37,872 nt of DNA, taken from Methylotenera_A sp044222005. GTDB lineage: Bacteria; Pseudomonadota; Gammaproteobacteria; Burkholderiales; Methylophilaceae. The position numbers were made by a program, and so were the translations under genes. Of this stretch, positions 8,277 to 16,520 are shown one piece after another (position 1 is the first letter of the stretch; every line of letters starts with the position of its first letter). The notes under the pieces were generated by a model, which saw nothing but the letters and a program-made list of their open reading frames with translations, searched no databases and was not told the origin of the DNA. The stretch spans positions 1 through 37,872 of the forward strand of contig JBGANY010000016.1 of NCBI GenBank assembly GCA_044222005.1, given 5' to 3'.

Positions 8277-9601
8277 TGTGGTATGTTAACCGAACGATCA
8301 TTAAATGGGATAACAGGTGGTGGAGGGGCTACAGTACGAGTATAGACATCATCTAATGGAAGTGCATTTTCATCCTCAATATAATTTAATTCCATTGCCT
8401 TATTTGCATTGTTATTTCGCAATTGTGCTCCCTGCATTCTCCCTGATGCAGTAACAATAACCCTACTCAGAGGATTAGGTGCAAAATTCAATGTCAATGT
8501 TAGTCCTACACCTCCTCCGCAATTCACAGTGCCATCAACACATTGAGCATCAACTGCATAATGAATCTGTTCGCGCCAACCATTGCTTTGAAACCAATTA
8601 TTTGCGGCTGTTCCCCGCAAAATAGATGTTGCACTCCATGCCCCGGTAGCTAAAGTTACCGGCAAACGTCCATGATTAACTAAAGCATCTGAAGCACACA
8701 CTCCAGTATTACTTGTTCCGAAACAAGTAGTATCTGCAAACAAAGCTGGTCTTGGGTAAAACTGATTCCCCGCAACTCCACTGCAGTTTTTAGTGGCATA
8801 ATCAGCAACATCCGGGGCACAATAATAATCGAGCAAAGCATTTGAAACTGCAGCAATTACGCGCAACTCGACAGGTGTTATTATTTCTTCCTGTGTTACC
8901 GATATTAATTGATCATTGAGGATAACATTGCCATTTGCATCTTTTATAGGCCCTTTAATAAAGCCATTGGTACCTGAATTAATAAAATTTTGGTTGTCTT
9001 CGCCGAAAGCAACATCCAAGTAATTAATCGGATTATTTTGATTAGCAACATCTCTTACTTGATTAACAGCGTCTTGGCGTCTAATAACTGCACCAGGCGA
9101 AAAAACTATCGCGACCAACCCATTTGCCAAAGAACCATCATTTAAAATATTACCAGTCGTATCTCTTAAAGTAATTGTGCCAAGAGTATCACTGTTGAGC
9201 GGGTATATTCTTGGGTTGCTTTTGAAATTTACTGACACTGCATACCACAAACGCTCACCATATCCGTCACGCAAGTCGCCAATTCCAAGCGTCCTCCACG
9301 GCAGCCTGCCAATTGCGTTTGCTAAACAAACATTTGCAGAACCGTCATTATCAGTATCAGGGCACGGTAAATCCCCAGGTCGTGCCGTGCCGACAGCTGT
9401 GCCATTTCTGGCAGCAAATCCAACTAACGCCATCTTTGCCTCTGCCAACGCTACCGCTGTTTTTTTATCACGCTCTATTTTCACGCCACTTCCGTCTAAC
9501 TGCGACACTAAAAAGGTTGTCGCTGCTAATGCAAGTATCAAGGCAAAAATTATAAGTGCTGCACCTTCTTGCTTTGTGCTTACTTGATTCAGTTTTTGCA
9601 T
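8273..9601 (-). CDS. PilX/GspK-like pilus-associated membrane-anchored protein
   Basis: The 442-residue protein has a short N-terminal tail, then QEGAALIIFALILAL, the Q-x-G-x-A-L-x-x-x-L pattern of PilX/GspK-type minor pilin proteins, with no strict Gly-Phe prepilin site. Residues about 50-115 carry the LPCPDTDNDG ... GRLPWRTL ... RDGYGERLWYAV module that is shared with the downstream prepilin-like gene. The rest is Asn/Asp/Gly-rich with several cysteines (for example in YYCAPD, TTCFG and NCGGG), which suggests an extracytoplasmic, disulfide-bonded fold. It overlaps the next gene by four bases. A tip or minor component of the pilus is likely, by analogy with the large minor proteins (MshO/P/Q) at the ends of MSHA operons. 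The C-terminal half has no family I recognise. Confidence 0.7.
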   Translation of the reverse strand: MQKLNQVSTKQEGAALIIFALILALAATTFLVSQLDGSGVKIERDKKTAVALAEAKMALVGFAARNGTAVGTARPGDLPCPDTDNDGSANVCLANAIGRLPWRTLGIGDLRDGYGERLWYAVSVNFKSNPRIYPLNSDTLGTITLRDTTGNILNDGSLANGLVAIVFSPGAVIRRQDAVNQVRDVANQNNPINYLDVAFGEDNQNFINSGTNGFIKGPIKDANGNVILNDQLISVTQEEIITPVELRVIAAVSNALLDYYCAPDVADYATKNCSGVAGNQFYPRPALFADTTCFGTSNTGVCASDALVNHGRLPVTLATGAWSATSILRGTAANNWFQSNGWREQIHYAVDAQCVDGTVNCGGGVGLTLTLNFAPNPLSRVIVTASGRMQGAQLRNNNANKAMELNYIEDENALPLDDVYTRTVAPPPPVIPFNDRSVNIPQ

Positions 9602-9611
9602 AAACTAAAAC

Positions 9612-10082
9612 TTAGTCGCCAATCGTGCCACTGTCACCCTGCGCGCCGTGGTTGCGTGCTTCGCGCACGCGGTTGGTTTCGGGGTCATACACTTGGCCTG
9701 CCTTGAGAGTAAGTTGTCTGCCATTGGCGTGCAGCTTAAGCGGGATGCGGTTGCTGGCCTCTGGCAGTTTGCCCACGACAACTTCTTTGTTGCCGGAATT
9801 TTCCTGCAACGCCTGATTGTTCACCCACACCGTGCCTTGTTTACCATCGTTACGTTTTACATAGCCCTGCAGGTTAATGGCGTCTGGAAGCTCAATTGGC
9901 GTGGATTTTACAATTTCTGTTTCGCTGGGCGTTTCAACCTTTATTTGGTTGGGTTTGCGTGTTTGCCGCAAGTAATCCAGGTTGCTGCGTTCTACGGGAG
10001 AAGTAAACAGACGACCTATCGGCTCGGCAGCAATAGCAGCTTGGCTCATGCATATTGCAATTAATATCAGCAGTCTCATCAT
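9612..10082 (-). CDS. MshK-like periplasmic pilus assembly protein
   Basis: From the ATG at 10082, which overlaps the upstream stop (ATGA), the protein has 156 residues. An in-frame upstream extension to 10133 lies inside the previous gene and is unlikely. The first about 20 residues form a signal peptide ending Ala-Ile-Ala-Ala. The mature protein is small and polar, with a C-terminal strand-rich part (GYVKRNDGKQGTVWVN ... LTLKAGQVYDPET) resembling MshK/PilP-type periplasmic linkers between inner-membrane platform and secretin. Position directly after the mshJ-like gene matches the canonical mshI-mshJ-mshK order. Assignment rests on position and general shape, as the family is poorly conserved. 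Confidence 0.65.
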   Translation of the reverse strand: MMRLLILIAICMSQAAIAAEPIGRLFTSPVERSNLDYLRQTRKPNQIKVETPSETEIVKSTPIELPDAINLQGYVKRNDGKQGTVWVNNQALQENSGNKEVVVGKLPEASNRIPLKLHANGRQLTLKAGQVYDPETNRVREARNHGAQGDSGTIGD

Positions 10083-10696
10083 AATGCCCCCGCCAGTTGT
10101 GGGTCGCGTAACGTCAGCCAATCTATTTCGCAATTGGCTTGCATGTTTGAAGTCATGTTTTTTGTGTTGACCACCGCGCCGATTGGGCGCTTGATTTCAC
10201 AATCGCGCACGATATATGGCGTGGTTTGCTCGCGTAGTCCATCCAGCAACACCAGAATATCGCCTTCATGCAGCATATCCAACTTAAGACTCATCACAGA
10301 GCGATTTAGCCTGAAACTACCCAGATTAGGCAAAAAGCTGGGTTTGTAACTCTCTTGCAGGCCGATATTGTAATCAATGCTGAATAATTTATGTTGCGCA
10401 TGGATTTTACGCAAAGTCTCTATCCATTCAATGCGCCGCTCTTCGCCAATAAAGCCGCTGGCCAGCAAATCGTTATAGATCGGCAGATACTGAATAATCA
10501 TCTCCTTTTCCACGCCCGAAGACTGGTATTTTTGACGCGCCTGATTGAGCATATTCTGCTGCGTTTGCAAGGCCAGTTCATTTCTAGTGCGGTACTGGTC
10601 TGCAAAACTCACCAGCAGACCCACCAGTATTAATGCGCTTCCCAGCCCGATGATTGGAAACTGTAATTTACGCCAATCTTGCTGACTTAAGCTCAT
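10079..10696 (-). CDS. MshJ/PilO-like inner-membrane platform protein
   Basis: The 205-residue protein has a short cytoplasmic N-terminus, one transmembrane helix (about residues 14-31), a coiled coil (about 33-60) and an alpha/beta periplasmic domain: the layout of PilO/GspM-like proteins. It overlaps the upstream mshI-like gene by four bases (ATGA) and the downstream mshK-like gene the same way, so the three are tightly coupled. The product probably dimerises with the PilN-like part of the upstream protein to form the inner-membrane alignment complex. Sequence alone does not prove MshJ; order and topology do most of the work. Confidence 0.7.
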   Translation of the reverse strand: MSLSQQDWRKLQFPIIGLGSALILVGLLVSFADQYRTRNELALQTQQNMLNQARQKYQSSGVEKEMIIQYLPIYNDLLASGFIGEERRIEWIETLRKIHAQHKLFSIDYNIGLQESYKPSFLPNLGSFRLNRSVMSLKLDMLHEGDILVLLDGLREQTTPYIVRDCEIKRPIGAVVNTKNMTSNMQANCEIDWLTLRDPQLAGAL

Positions 10697-12171
10697 AGGC
10701 TGGCTCCTGAATCAGCAGTTTTTAGCACTATTTTCAGTTTAAATATCGCGGGCGGACGCTCTGTTGTGGCGTTTTCATCGGTGGTGCTACCTTGCAAATT
10801 GGCCAGCGAGCTCACGTTAACGGGCTCCTGCAACACCACCACTTGTTCTACCAAACTATTTTCGCGTAAGTGATTCACAAGATTATTCACGCTATTTAAC
10901 GCTGCGCGATAATCGCCTGTAAAGCCTTTGATTTCCGCATTTATGAATCCCACTTGCATAAGCTTGGTGGGGTCGTTGTTAACAATTGTAGCGGGTTGAT
11001 TGTTCTGGATTTGTGCAGGATTTGGGCTGCCTTCTTCATCCTTAATTTCCCGGTCATTGGTCTGCATCCAGCGTATTCTGCTTAATGCGATCTCCGGTGA
11101 AGTTTCAAAAGCCTTGCTCAACACTTGCATGAGCTGTCGCGGGGATTGATTGTTGCTTTTGATTGTTTTTGCCAAATCAGCCGCGACTTTCAGCTCGGCG
11201 CTGGGGAGAGGCGTGGTTGGGAAGTTTTTCGCTACTTCTTCGTATTGCTGCTGTTGCTGCTGAGTCTGCGCCGCAATCAACTGCAACTGGTCTTTTTGCT
11301 GCTTGCCCTGCCAGCCATAGAATAAAGCCAAACCCACGCCCACAGTAGCCACACAGGCCGTTGCAAAGTTGATTTTACGGCGGGTGCTGTTTAAGTTGTG
11401 AATTTTGCTGAATGTAGCGGGCGCCAGATTATCCGGCACATTGCCATTCGCCAACAGCTGCATATGCAAAAATTCCGGATGCGTTTTAACCAGATCTTCA
11501 GCTACATGCAAGTTTCTAGCATACGCCAGAATATCCACCGCCTTGCATTCCAGACCTTGCTCCTGGCTAATACTTCTGGCGATTTCTTCATAGGTGCCAT
11601 CTACCGCAGGCAGCACCATTTGCAGCGGGGTTTCACCTGCAATCAGGCGCTGACTCAGCAAGTACAAGCGGGTTTTGTCAGTTTCTACCAGATAAAAATA
11701 CTTCATCTGGCGCACGATCACCTGGCTGATCATGGATAGTAAATACACGCCGACCAACGGTGCGTGATTCGCTTGAATGACATCCATCCAGCCTTGTAAA
11801 AAATCGGCATTGTTGAGCGCTACAAACAAAAAGTTGTCATCTTTGCGCTTGTCTGCAGCTCGATTGATAAAATGCGCTGCACGATACTGGCTATTGCGAT
11901 TAAATTGATTGAGTTTGCGGTCGACAATCTCGCGCCGTGCACCGCCCGTCGTGTGCGGCAAGCTTTCCAGCTTGTAGTCTTCCTCAACTGCATCGACGAT
12001 CAAATAAACATTGATATTGCTATGTTGTGACAAATATTCGCTGAACGCAGTGTAGTTTTCATCCAAATTGCCGAACGCAGCATAGGTTTGCAATTTTGTG
12101 CCATGCCACAAACCCACAGTCATGCCGCTGTTGGTGGCGCATAAAATCAGTTTTTTAGAGGTTTCAAACAT
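10693..12171 (-). CDS. MshI-like pilus protein, PilM-like domain fused to PilN-like domain
   Basis: From the ATG at 12171 the product has 492 residues; a GTG six bases upstream is also possible. Residues 1 to about 260 look like a cytoplasmic actin-like PilM-type domain. A transmembrane helix follows at about 275-293 (ACVATVGVGLALFYGW). After it come a Gln-rich coiled coil (about 300-320, with a run of five glutamines) and a periplasmic domain that ends with a ferredoxin-like strand pattern as in PilN/GspL. So the cytoplasmic and membrane parts of the platform are on one chain. It follows the mshG-like gene after 15 bases and overlaps mshJ. Identification as MshI rests on topology and gene order. 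Confidence 0.68.
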   Translation of the reverse strand: MFETSKKLILCATNSGMTVGLWHGTKLQTYAAFGNLDENYTAFSEYLSQHSNINVYLIVDAVEEDYKLESLPHTTGGARREIVDRKLNQFNRNSQYRAAHFINRAADKRKDDNFLFVALNNADFLQGWMDVIQANHAPLVGVYLLSMISQVIVRQMKYFYLVETDKTRLYLLSQRLIAGETPLQMVLPAVDGTYEEIARSISQEQGLECKAVDILAYARNLHVAEDLVKTHPEFLHMQLLANGNVPDNLAPATFSKIHNLNSTRRKINFATACVATVGVGLALFYGWQGKQQKDQLQLIAAQTQQQQQQYEEVAKNFPTTPLPSAELKVAADLAKTIKSNNQSPRQLMQVLSKAFETSPEIALSRIRWMQTNDREIKDEEGSPNPAQIQNNQPATIVNNDPTKLMQVGFINAEIKGFTGDYRAALNSVNNLVNHLRENSLVEQVVVLQEPVNVSSLANLQGSTTDENATTERPPAIFKLKIVLKTADSGASL

Positions 12172-12186
12172 ATGCACTTGTCATCA

Positions 12187-13392
12187 TTAGAGCTTCATTT
12201 TACCGAACGAATCGTATACAGGGCCGAGCACCGACATCATGATAAACGCCAGAATCAGCCCCAAAACTACTGTAAGCGCAGGTTCCAGCAGCTTAAGCAT
12301 TTTCTGCATCTGCTCATTCACATCCCGGTCGTAAAAATAGCTGACATTCAATAGCGATTTATCCAGCGCGCCGGTATTTTCGCCGACTTTTATCATACGC
12401 ACCACCAAGGGCGGAAACAAGCCCGCATTGTGGAAGCTATCAGACATGCTATCACCTGCGTTAATCTGTGCATGCACGCGGCTAAGCGCATCGGCGATCA
12501 CACGGTTGCCTACGATATTCTCGCAAGTTTTAATTGCCTGCAAAATGGGAATGCCCGTCTGGTACATCAAGGCAAAATAGCGCGCAAAACGCGCCATGAT
12601 GATTTTATGCAGAATCTCGCCCGTTAATGGCAGCTTGAGTTTGATGTAATCAAAACGGTAGCGTGCCTCGGCGCTTTGCCTGATATAGGCCGCAAGACCG
12701 GTTATCACAACGATTGGAATCGCCAGAATCAGCCACCAGTAATTTACGAAGGCATTGGAAATAAAAATCAGAATTCTGGTATTTAAAGGCAGTTCCTGGC
12801 CCAGGCTATTCAGGAATTTCACCATCTCCGGCACCAGATAGATCATTAAAAAAGTGACTGCCGCCATGACCACCACGAGGACAAACAATGGATAAGCAAG
12901 CAGCCGCTTGGTTTGTCCCAGCAACTCATCCTGCCACTTCAGGGTATTGCTCAGGTTATCGAACACAGCTGGCAGCTGACCTGTTTGCTCCCCCGCAGCG
13001 ACCAGATTGACGAACACCTCATCAAACACATCGGGATGTTCTGCCAAGGCCTGTGAGAGCATTTTGCCGCCTTCTACATCAACCGCCAGCGCCCCCAACA
13101 CTTTTTGAAAGTATGGATTTGTATTGCTTTCACGCAAATCATTCAACCCTTCGAGCATTGGCACGCCCGCACTGGTGAGTTGCTCAAGCTGAAAACAGAA
13201 CATAACCAGATCGCGGTTGCTGACTTTGTTTTGTGAGAAGGCTTTTTTGGACTTTTCGGTCGACCTGAAGGTAATTAAATCCAGACCCATGCGTTCGAGG
13301 CGAATTTCCAAATCCACCTCGTTAATAGCATCTATCTGCCCTTGCGCATAGCGGCCTGTCTGATCGATTGCTCTGTAATTAAAGGTAGCCAC
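12187..13392 (-). CDS. mshG: MshG/GspF/PilC-family inner-membrane platform protein
   Basis: The 401-residue protein has the classical GspF/PilC layout. It begins F-N-Y-R-A-x-D-x-x-G-R with a G-x-I-x-A strand, then has two copies of the four-to-six-helix T2SSF domain (about 65-190 and 270-395), each followed by strong transmembrane segments (about 170-190, 218-240 and 370-390). Conserved features include FCFQLEQLTSAGVPM, the GEQTGQLP motif in repeat one and its counterpart GENTGAL in repeat two. It forms the membrane hub turned by the assembly ATPase. It lies 40 bases downstream of the broken ATPase gene, as mshE-mshG do in MSHA operons. Confidence 0.9.
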   Translation of the reverse strand: MATFNYRAIDQTGRYAQGQIDAINEVDLEIRLERMGLDLITFRSTEKSKKAFSQNKVSNRDLVMFCFQLEQLTSAGVPMLEGLNDLRESNTNPYFQKVLGALAVDVEGGKMLSQALAEHPDVFDEVFVNLVAAGEQTGQLPAVFDNLSNTLKWQDELLGQTKRLLAYPLFVLVVVMAAVTFLMIYLVPEMVKFLNSLGQELPLNTRILIFISNAFVNYWWLILAIPIVVITGLAAYIRQSAEARYRFDYIKLKLPLTGEILHKIIMARFARYFALMYQTGIPILQAIKTCENIVGNRVIADALSRVHAQINAGDSMSDSFHNAGLFPPLVVRMIKVGENTGALDKSLLNVSYFYDRDVNEQMQKMLKLLEPALTVVLGLILAFIMMSVLGPVYDSFGKMKL

Positions 13393-13432
13393 AGTTTGAT
13401 TATGATTTTATTTTGCTTAATGCCAAATCCAA

Positions 13433-13975
13433 CTAATGAAAGATACGCGCCGTCAGGTCAATCACACGCATCACTTCCTCGATGCTGGTATAGCCTTCCA
13501 GAATCCGCCGCACGCCGTCATCCGCCAAGGTTGAAAAGCCTTTTTCAAGCGCCATTTTGCGCAGCTCATCAAAATGCGCACGGCGTGCAATCAGCGAATC
13601 CATATCACTGTCGATACGCAATAATTCCATAATGGCCATACGGCCACGGTAGCCGGTCTGGTTGCAGCGCTTACAGCCCTTGTGCCTGAATATCTGAATC
13701 GCCTCATTGCGCTTGACGCCCAGAATTTTGCGTTCTTCATCTGTAGGTTTAGCAGGTTCTTTACAATGCGGGCAAAGCACACGCACCAAACGCTGTGCCA
13801 CCACCCCGATAATATTGCCAGCCAGAATATCCGGCGAAATGCCAATATCCGTCAACCTCGGGAATGCTCCTAGCGCCGAATTGGTGTGCAGTGTAGTGAG
13901 TATCGGCATCGCGCACCTCGCCCACCAGGATAATATCCGGGTCTTGCCGCATGATCGATCGGATGCCGTTGGCAA
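13433..13975 (-). pseudogene. mshE: 3' part of frameshifted mshE-type pilus ATPase
   Basis: Homology to GspE/PilB/MshE begins at LTTLHTNSALGAF (near 13899) and continues to the stop: the end of the His-box region, then IIGVVAQRLVRVLCPHCK, the four-cysteine zinc module (CPHC ... GCKRC), and the C-terminal GRMAIMELL region. The about 25 residues before the homology are out-of-frame translation of the 5' part, so the apparent start is not real. Together with the other part at 13761-15095 it would make a normal motor of about 550 residues. A stand-alone product would lack both Walker motifs. Confidence 0.85.
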
Positions 13976-15095
13976 AATCTACTTTGTTCACCTCGGCCAC
14001 CGAAGTCTGGCGCATCTGCGCGACGGGATACTCCACTGGATCTTCCAGAGTCATGATATTGACCGACTCGACATTCTGGTGCGACAACAGCGAATAAAGC
14101 GTGGTGGTTTTACCGCTGCCGGTAGGTCCGGTGACGATCAATATCCCCTCAGGCCGCGTCATCATCAGCTTAAGCTGTTCCAGCGTGGTTGTGCGCAGTC
14201 CCATGCGCTCCAGCGGAATTATGGATCTTTCACGATCCAGCACACGCAAGACGATATTTTCACCATGAATGGTGGGATGTGAAGATACCCTGAAATCAAT
14301 CGGCCGGCCACACAGATTCATGTTCAAACGGCCATCCTGCGGCGCACGCGTTTCGGCGATATCCATGCCGCTAATCACCTTCAGACGTACTGCAACGCCT
14401 GGCCAGTAACTTTTGTGCAGGCTGCGTACCTGTTGCAACACACCGTCTATTCTGTAGCGAATGCGCAAAAAAGCATATTCCGGTTCAAAGTGAATATCCG
14501 AAGCACCACGCTTAACCGCGTCCATCAGCAATGCGCCTACCAGCCGCACCACTGGCTGCGTGTATTCATCCCCTTCTGCGGATAGACTTTGGTAATCAAT
14601 CTCACCCGTTTCTATCTCGCGTAAAATGCCATCCACCGAGAGCTCATAGCCATAAAACTGGTCGATATGCTCTTCCAGTTGAGCCTCGGCCGCCAATACC
14701 GGCTTGAGCTGTATCTGTCCGCCCAGCATGGCGCGCAGCTGATCCAGAGCCACCACGTTGAACATATCCGCCATGGCCACAATCATGGTTTTAGTGGCGT
14801 CTTCATAAGCCACTGGTAACAGATGATAGCGCCGGGAAAAGTCTTCCGGCACCATGCCCAGCGCGTCCACATCCGCGACAACGGTGGTTAAATCGATACT
14901 TTCCTGACCGATGGTATGCGCAACCAGATCGCGCACCATGCTCTCTGACACAAAACCCAGGCGCACCAGCTGGCGACCGAGCGGGATGTTATTTTGCTCC
15001 TGCTCAATAAGCGCGATACGCAGCTGATCCTGACTGATCAGGCCCTGCTGTATCATCAATTCGCCCAAGCGTAATTTACGTCTTTGCTCTGCCAT
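13761..15095 (-). pseudogene. mshE: 5' part of frameshifted mshE-type pilus assembly ATPase with c-di-GMP-binding (MshEN) domain
   Basis: The N-terminus matches the MshEN c-di-GMP module. Residues 9-32 fit R-L-G-x-x-L-x-x-x-G-x-I-x-x-x-x-L-x-x-x-L-x-x-Q almost exactly, and residues 38-61 form a second, similar copy. Then come the GspE N2 domain and the RecA-like ATPase with Walker A GPTGSGKTTT at about 320 and the Asp box plus Walker B (ILVGEVRD). Homology stops after Asp-Ala-Asp at about 13903; the last about 45 residues are frame-shifted. By family comparison about 44 bases, encoding roughly ETAxIAxQAALTGHLV, are missing at that point. Either the gene is dead, or the reads were assembled wrongly. 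It follows the mshN-like gene after 26 bases. Confidence 0.88.
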
Positions 15096-15121
15096 TATTG
15101 GTTTCTAATCAATTATTTTAA

Positions 15122-16501
15122 TTATTGAATTGCGGCAATACGTGCTTCCAGCGCGGCTTTATCAATGTTGCCTGCGTCCAGCGCCAGCTCTAGCGCACGC
15201 TGATAATATGGCAGTGCCAGTTTTGGCTTGCCCATATGGTCTAAACTCACTGCCAGATTAAAAGCGTTATCTGCACTTGCATTCAGCCTGTAAGCTTCAA
15301 AATAGGCCTGCTGCGCAGCAGGCCACTGATCTTGTTCGGCATACAGATTGCCCAGTGCCACGTGTAAATTTGCATCATCCGGCCGTTTGGCCAGCATGTT
15401 TTTGAGGCGGCTTTCGCTCGCCTGTTCATTGCCTTGCGATTGACTATCCAACAAGGCCGACTGCGCTATACTGTTGCGAGGGTCTACTTCAAGTACCTTG
15501 CTGTACCAATCGTTGGCATCCGCCATACGGCCTTGCCGCGCTGCAATAGCACCCAATCCCAGCAGCGCATCCACATTGCGCGCATCGTGCTGCAACACTT
15601 GCTTGTAGAGCTTTTGTGCGTCAGCATCATTGCCTGCATTGTAAGCCTCGTAAGCACTCATTAAGGTTGGATTTACACTCGGCTGCGGCTTGCTTTTGCT
15701 TATATTAATTGAAGTGGCGCTTATAGAAGCGCTGGGTGAGGCGATGGATTCACCCATTTGCAAGGTTTTTGACTTGCCTGTTTTTCTGTTTGACTGTGCC
15801 GTAACAACAGCTGGCTCGGCAGCATCATCCGAATTCTCTGCCACGGCAAACTCGTCACCCTCAACAGCTTCCGGCTTTTTCAATGTTTTTTTATTCGTAT
15901 TTTGTTGCTGTTCTGCAGGCGATGTTGTTTCGGCAGACTCAAATAATGGCGGCACCGCAGGCTCGACTGTTTCAGCGGGCGTAGCAGTGATGTTACTTGC
16001 GGTGTTTTCCGGCTGCTGCAACTGCGGTGCCGGTTGCGGCGCGCCAGCCAGCTGCCCTAATGGCCGCTGCGGAATCACGACATCTGGCGTAGCATCTACA
16101 AACTGGTAGAAATAAAGCCCCATCCCCAGCAAAGCCAGCAAGCCGGCACTAGCGATTAAGGCCAATCGCTTGTTATCATTTTGTGCTTCGACACCTTTGG
16201 CCGAGAATACATTGGCAGCACTTTTTGATGACAGATTGGTTGATGATGAGTTTGAAGCAGCTGATGAAACTGATGCTGTTGAGCTTGCCGAGACACGACT
16301 ACTATTTTGTATGGCGGCGCTACTTGCTGCTGAAGCGCCTGCATCGCCGTGCTCTGCAAGTGAACTGCCCGTAGGGCTGAGTGATAATTCTAAATCCGCA
16401 CCTCGATTATTGAGCGCGTTGTCCTGGGTTTTATTTTCAGCTTGCGCTTGCCCAGTTTTGGCATTCTGGGCTTTATCCAGCGCTTTAATTAGCAGACTCA
16501 T
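15122..16501 (-). CDS. MshN-like tetratricopeptide-repeat protein
   Basis: The 459-residue protein begins MSLLIKALDKA, a start common in MshN-like and ExeB-like proteins. A Ser/Ala-rich cytoplasmic region leads to one transmembrane helix (about residues 113-135, LALIASAGLLALLGMGLYFY). Then come a Pro/Thr/Glu-rich spacer and, from about 290 on, several TPR units (AYEAYNAGNDADAQKLYKQV, then LGLGAIAARQGRMADAND and similar). It sits between the mshL-type secretin gene (20 bases upstream) and mshE, as in MSHA operons. The TPR part probably acts in the periplasm as an assembly scaffold. A homologue in V. cholerae is essential for MSHA, but its biochemical role is not known to me. Confidence 0.75.
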   Translation of the reverse strand: MSLLIKALDKAQNAKTGQAQAENKTQDNALNNRGADLELSLSPTGSSLAEHGDAGASAASSAAIQNSSRVSASSTASVSSAASNSSSTNLSSKSAANVFSAKGVEAQNDNKRLALIASAGLLALLGMGLYFYQFVDATPDVVIPQRPLGQLAGAPQPAPQLQQPENTASNITATPAETVEPAVPPLFESAETTSPAEQQQNTNKKTLKKPEAVEGDEFAVAENSDDAAEPAVVTAQSNRKTGKSKTLQMGESIASPSASISATSINISKSKPQPSVNPTLMSAYEAYNAGNDADAQKLYKQVLQHDARNVDALLGLGAIAARQGRMADANDWYSKVLEVDPRNSIAQSALLDSQSQGNEQASESRLKNMLAKRPDDANLHVALGNLYAEQDQWPAAQQAYFEAYRLNASADNAFNLAVSLDHMGKPKLALPYYQRALELALDAGNIDKAALEARIAAIQ

Positions 16502-16520
16502 GCATCACCCGATTCACTAA

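Noticed and set aside
11228..11270. Glutamine-codon run in the mshI-like gene as a repeat array or phase-variable tract
   Set aside because: It mixes CAG and CAA codons and is short, typical of a coiled-coil segment rather than a slippage tract.
13707..14282. A 191-residue plus-strand ORF opposite mshE
   Set aside because: It is antisense to a region with clear ATPase homology on the minus strand and shows no family pattern.
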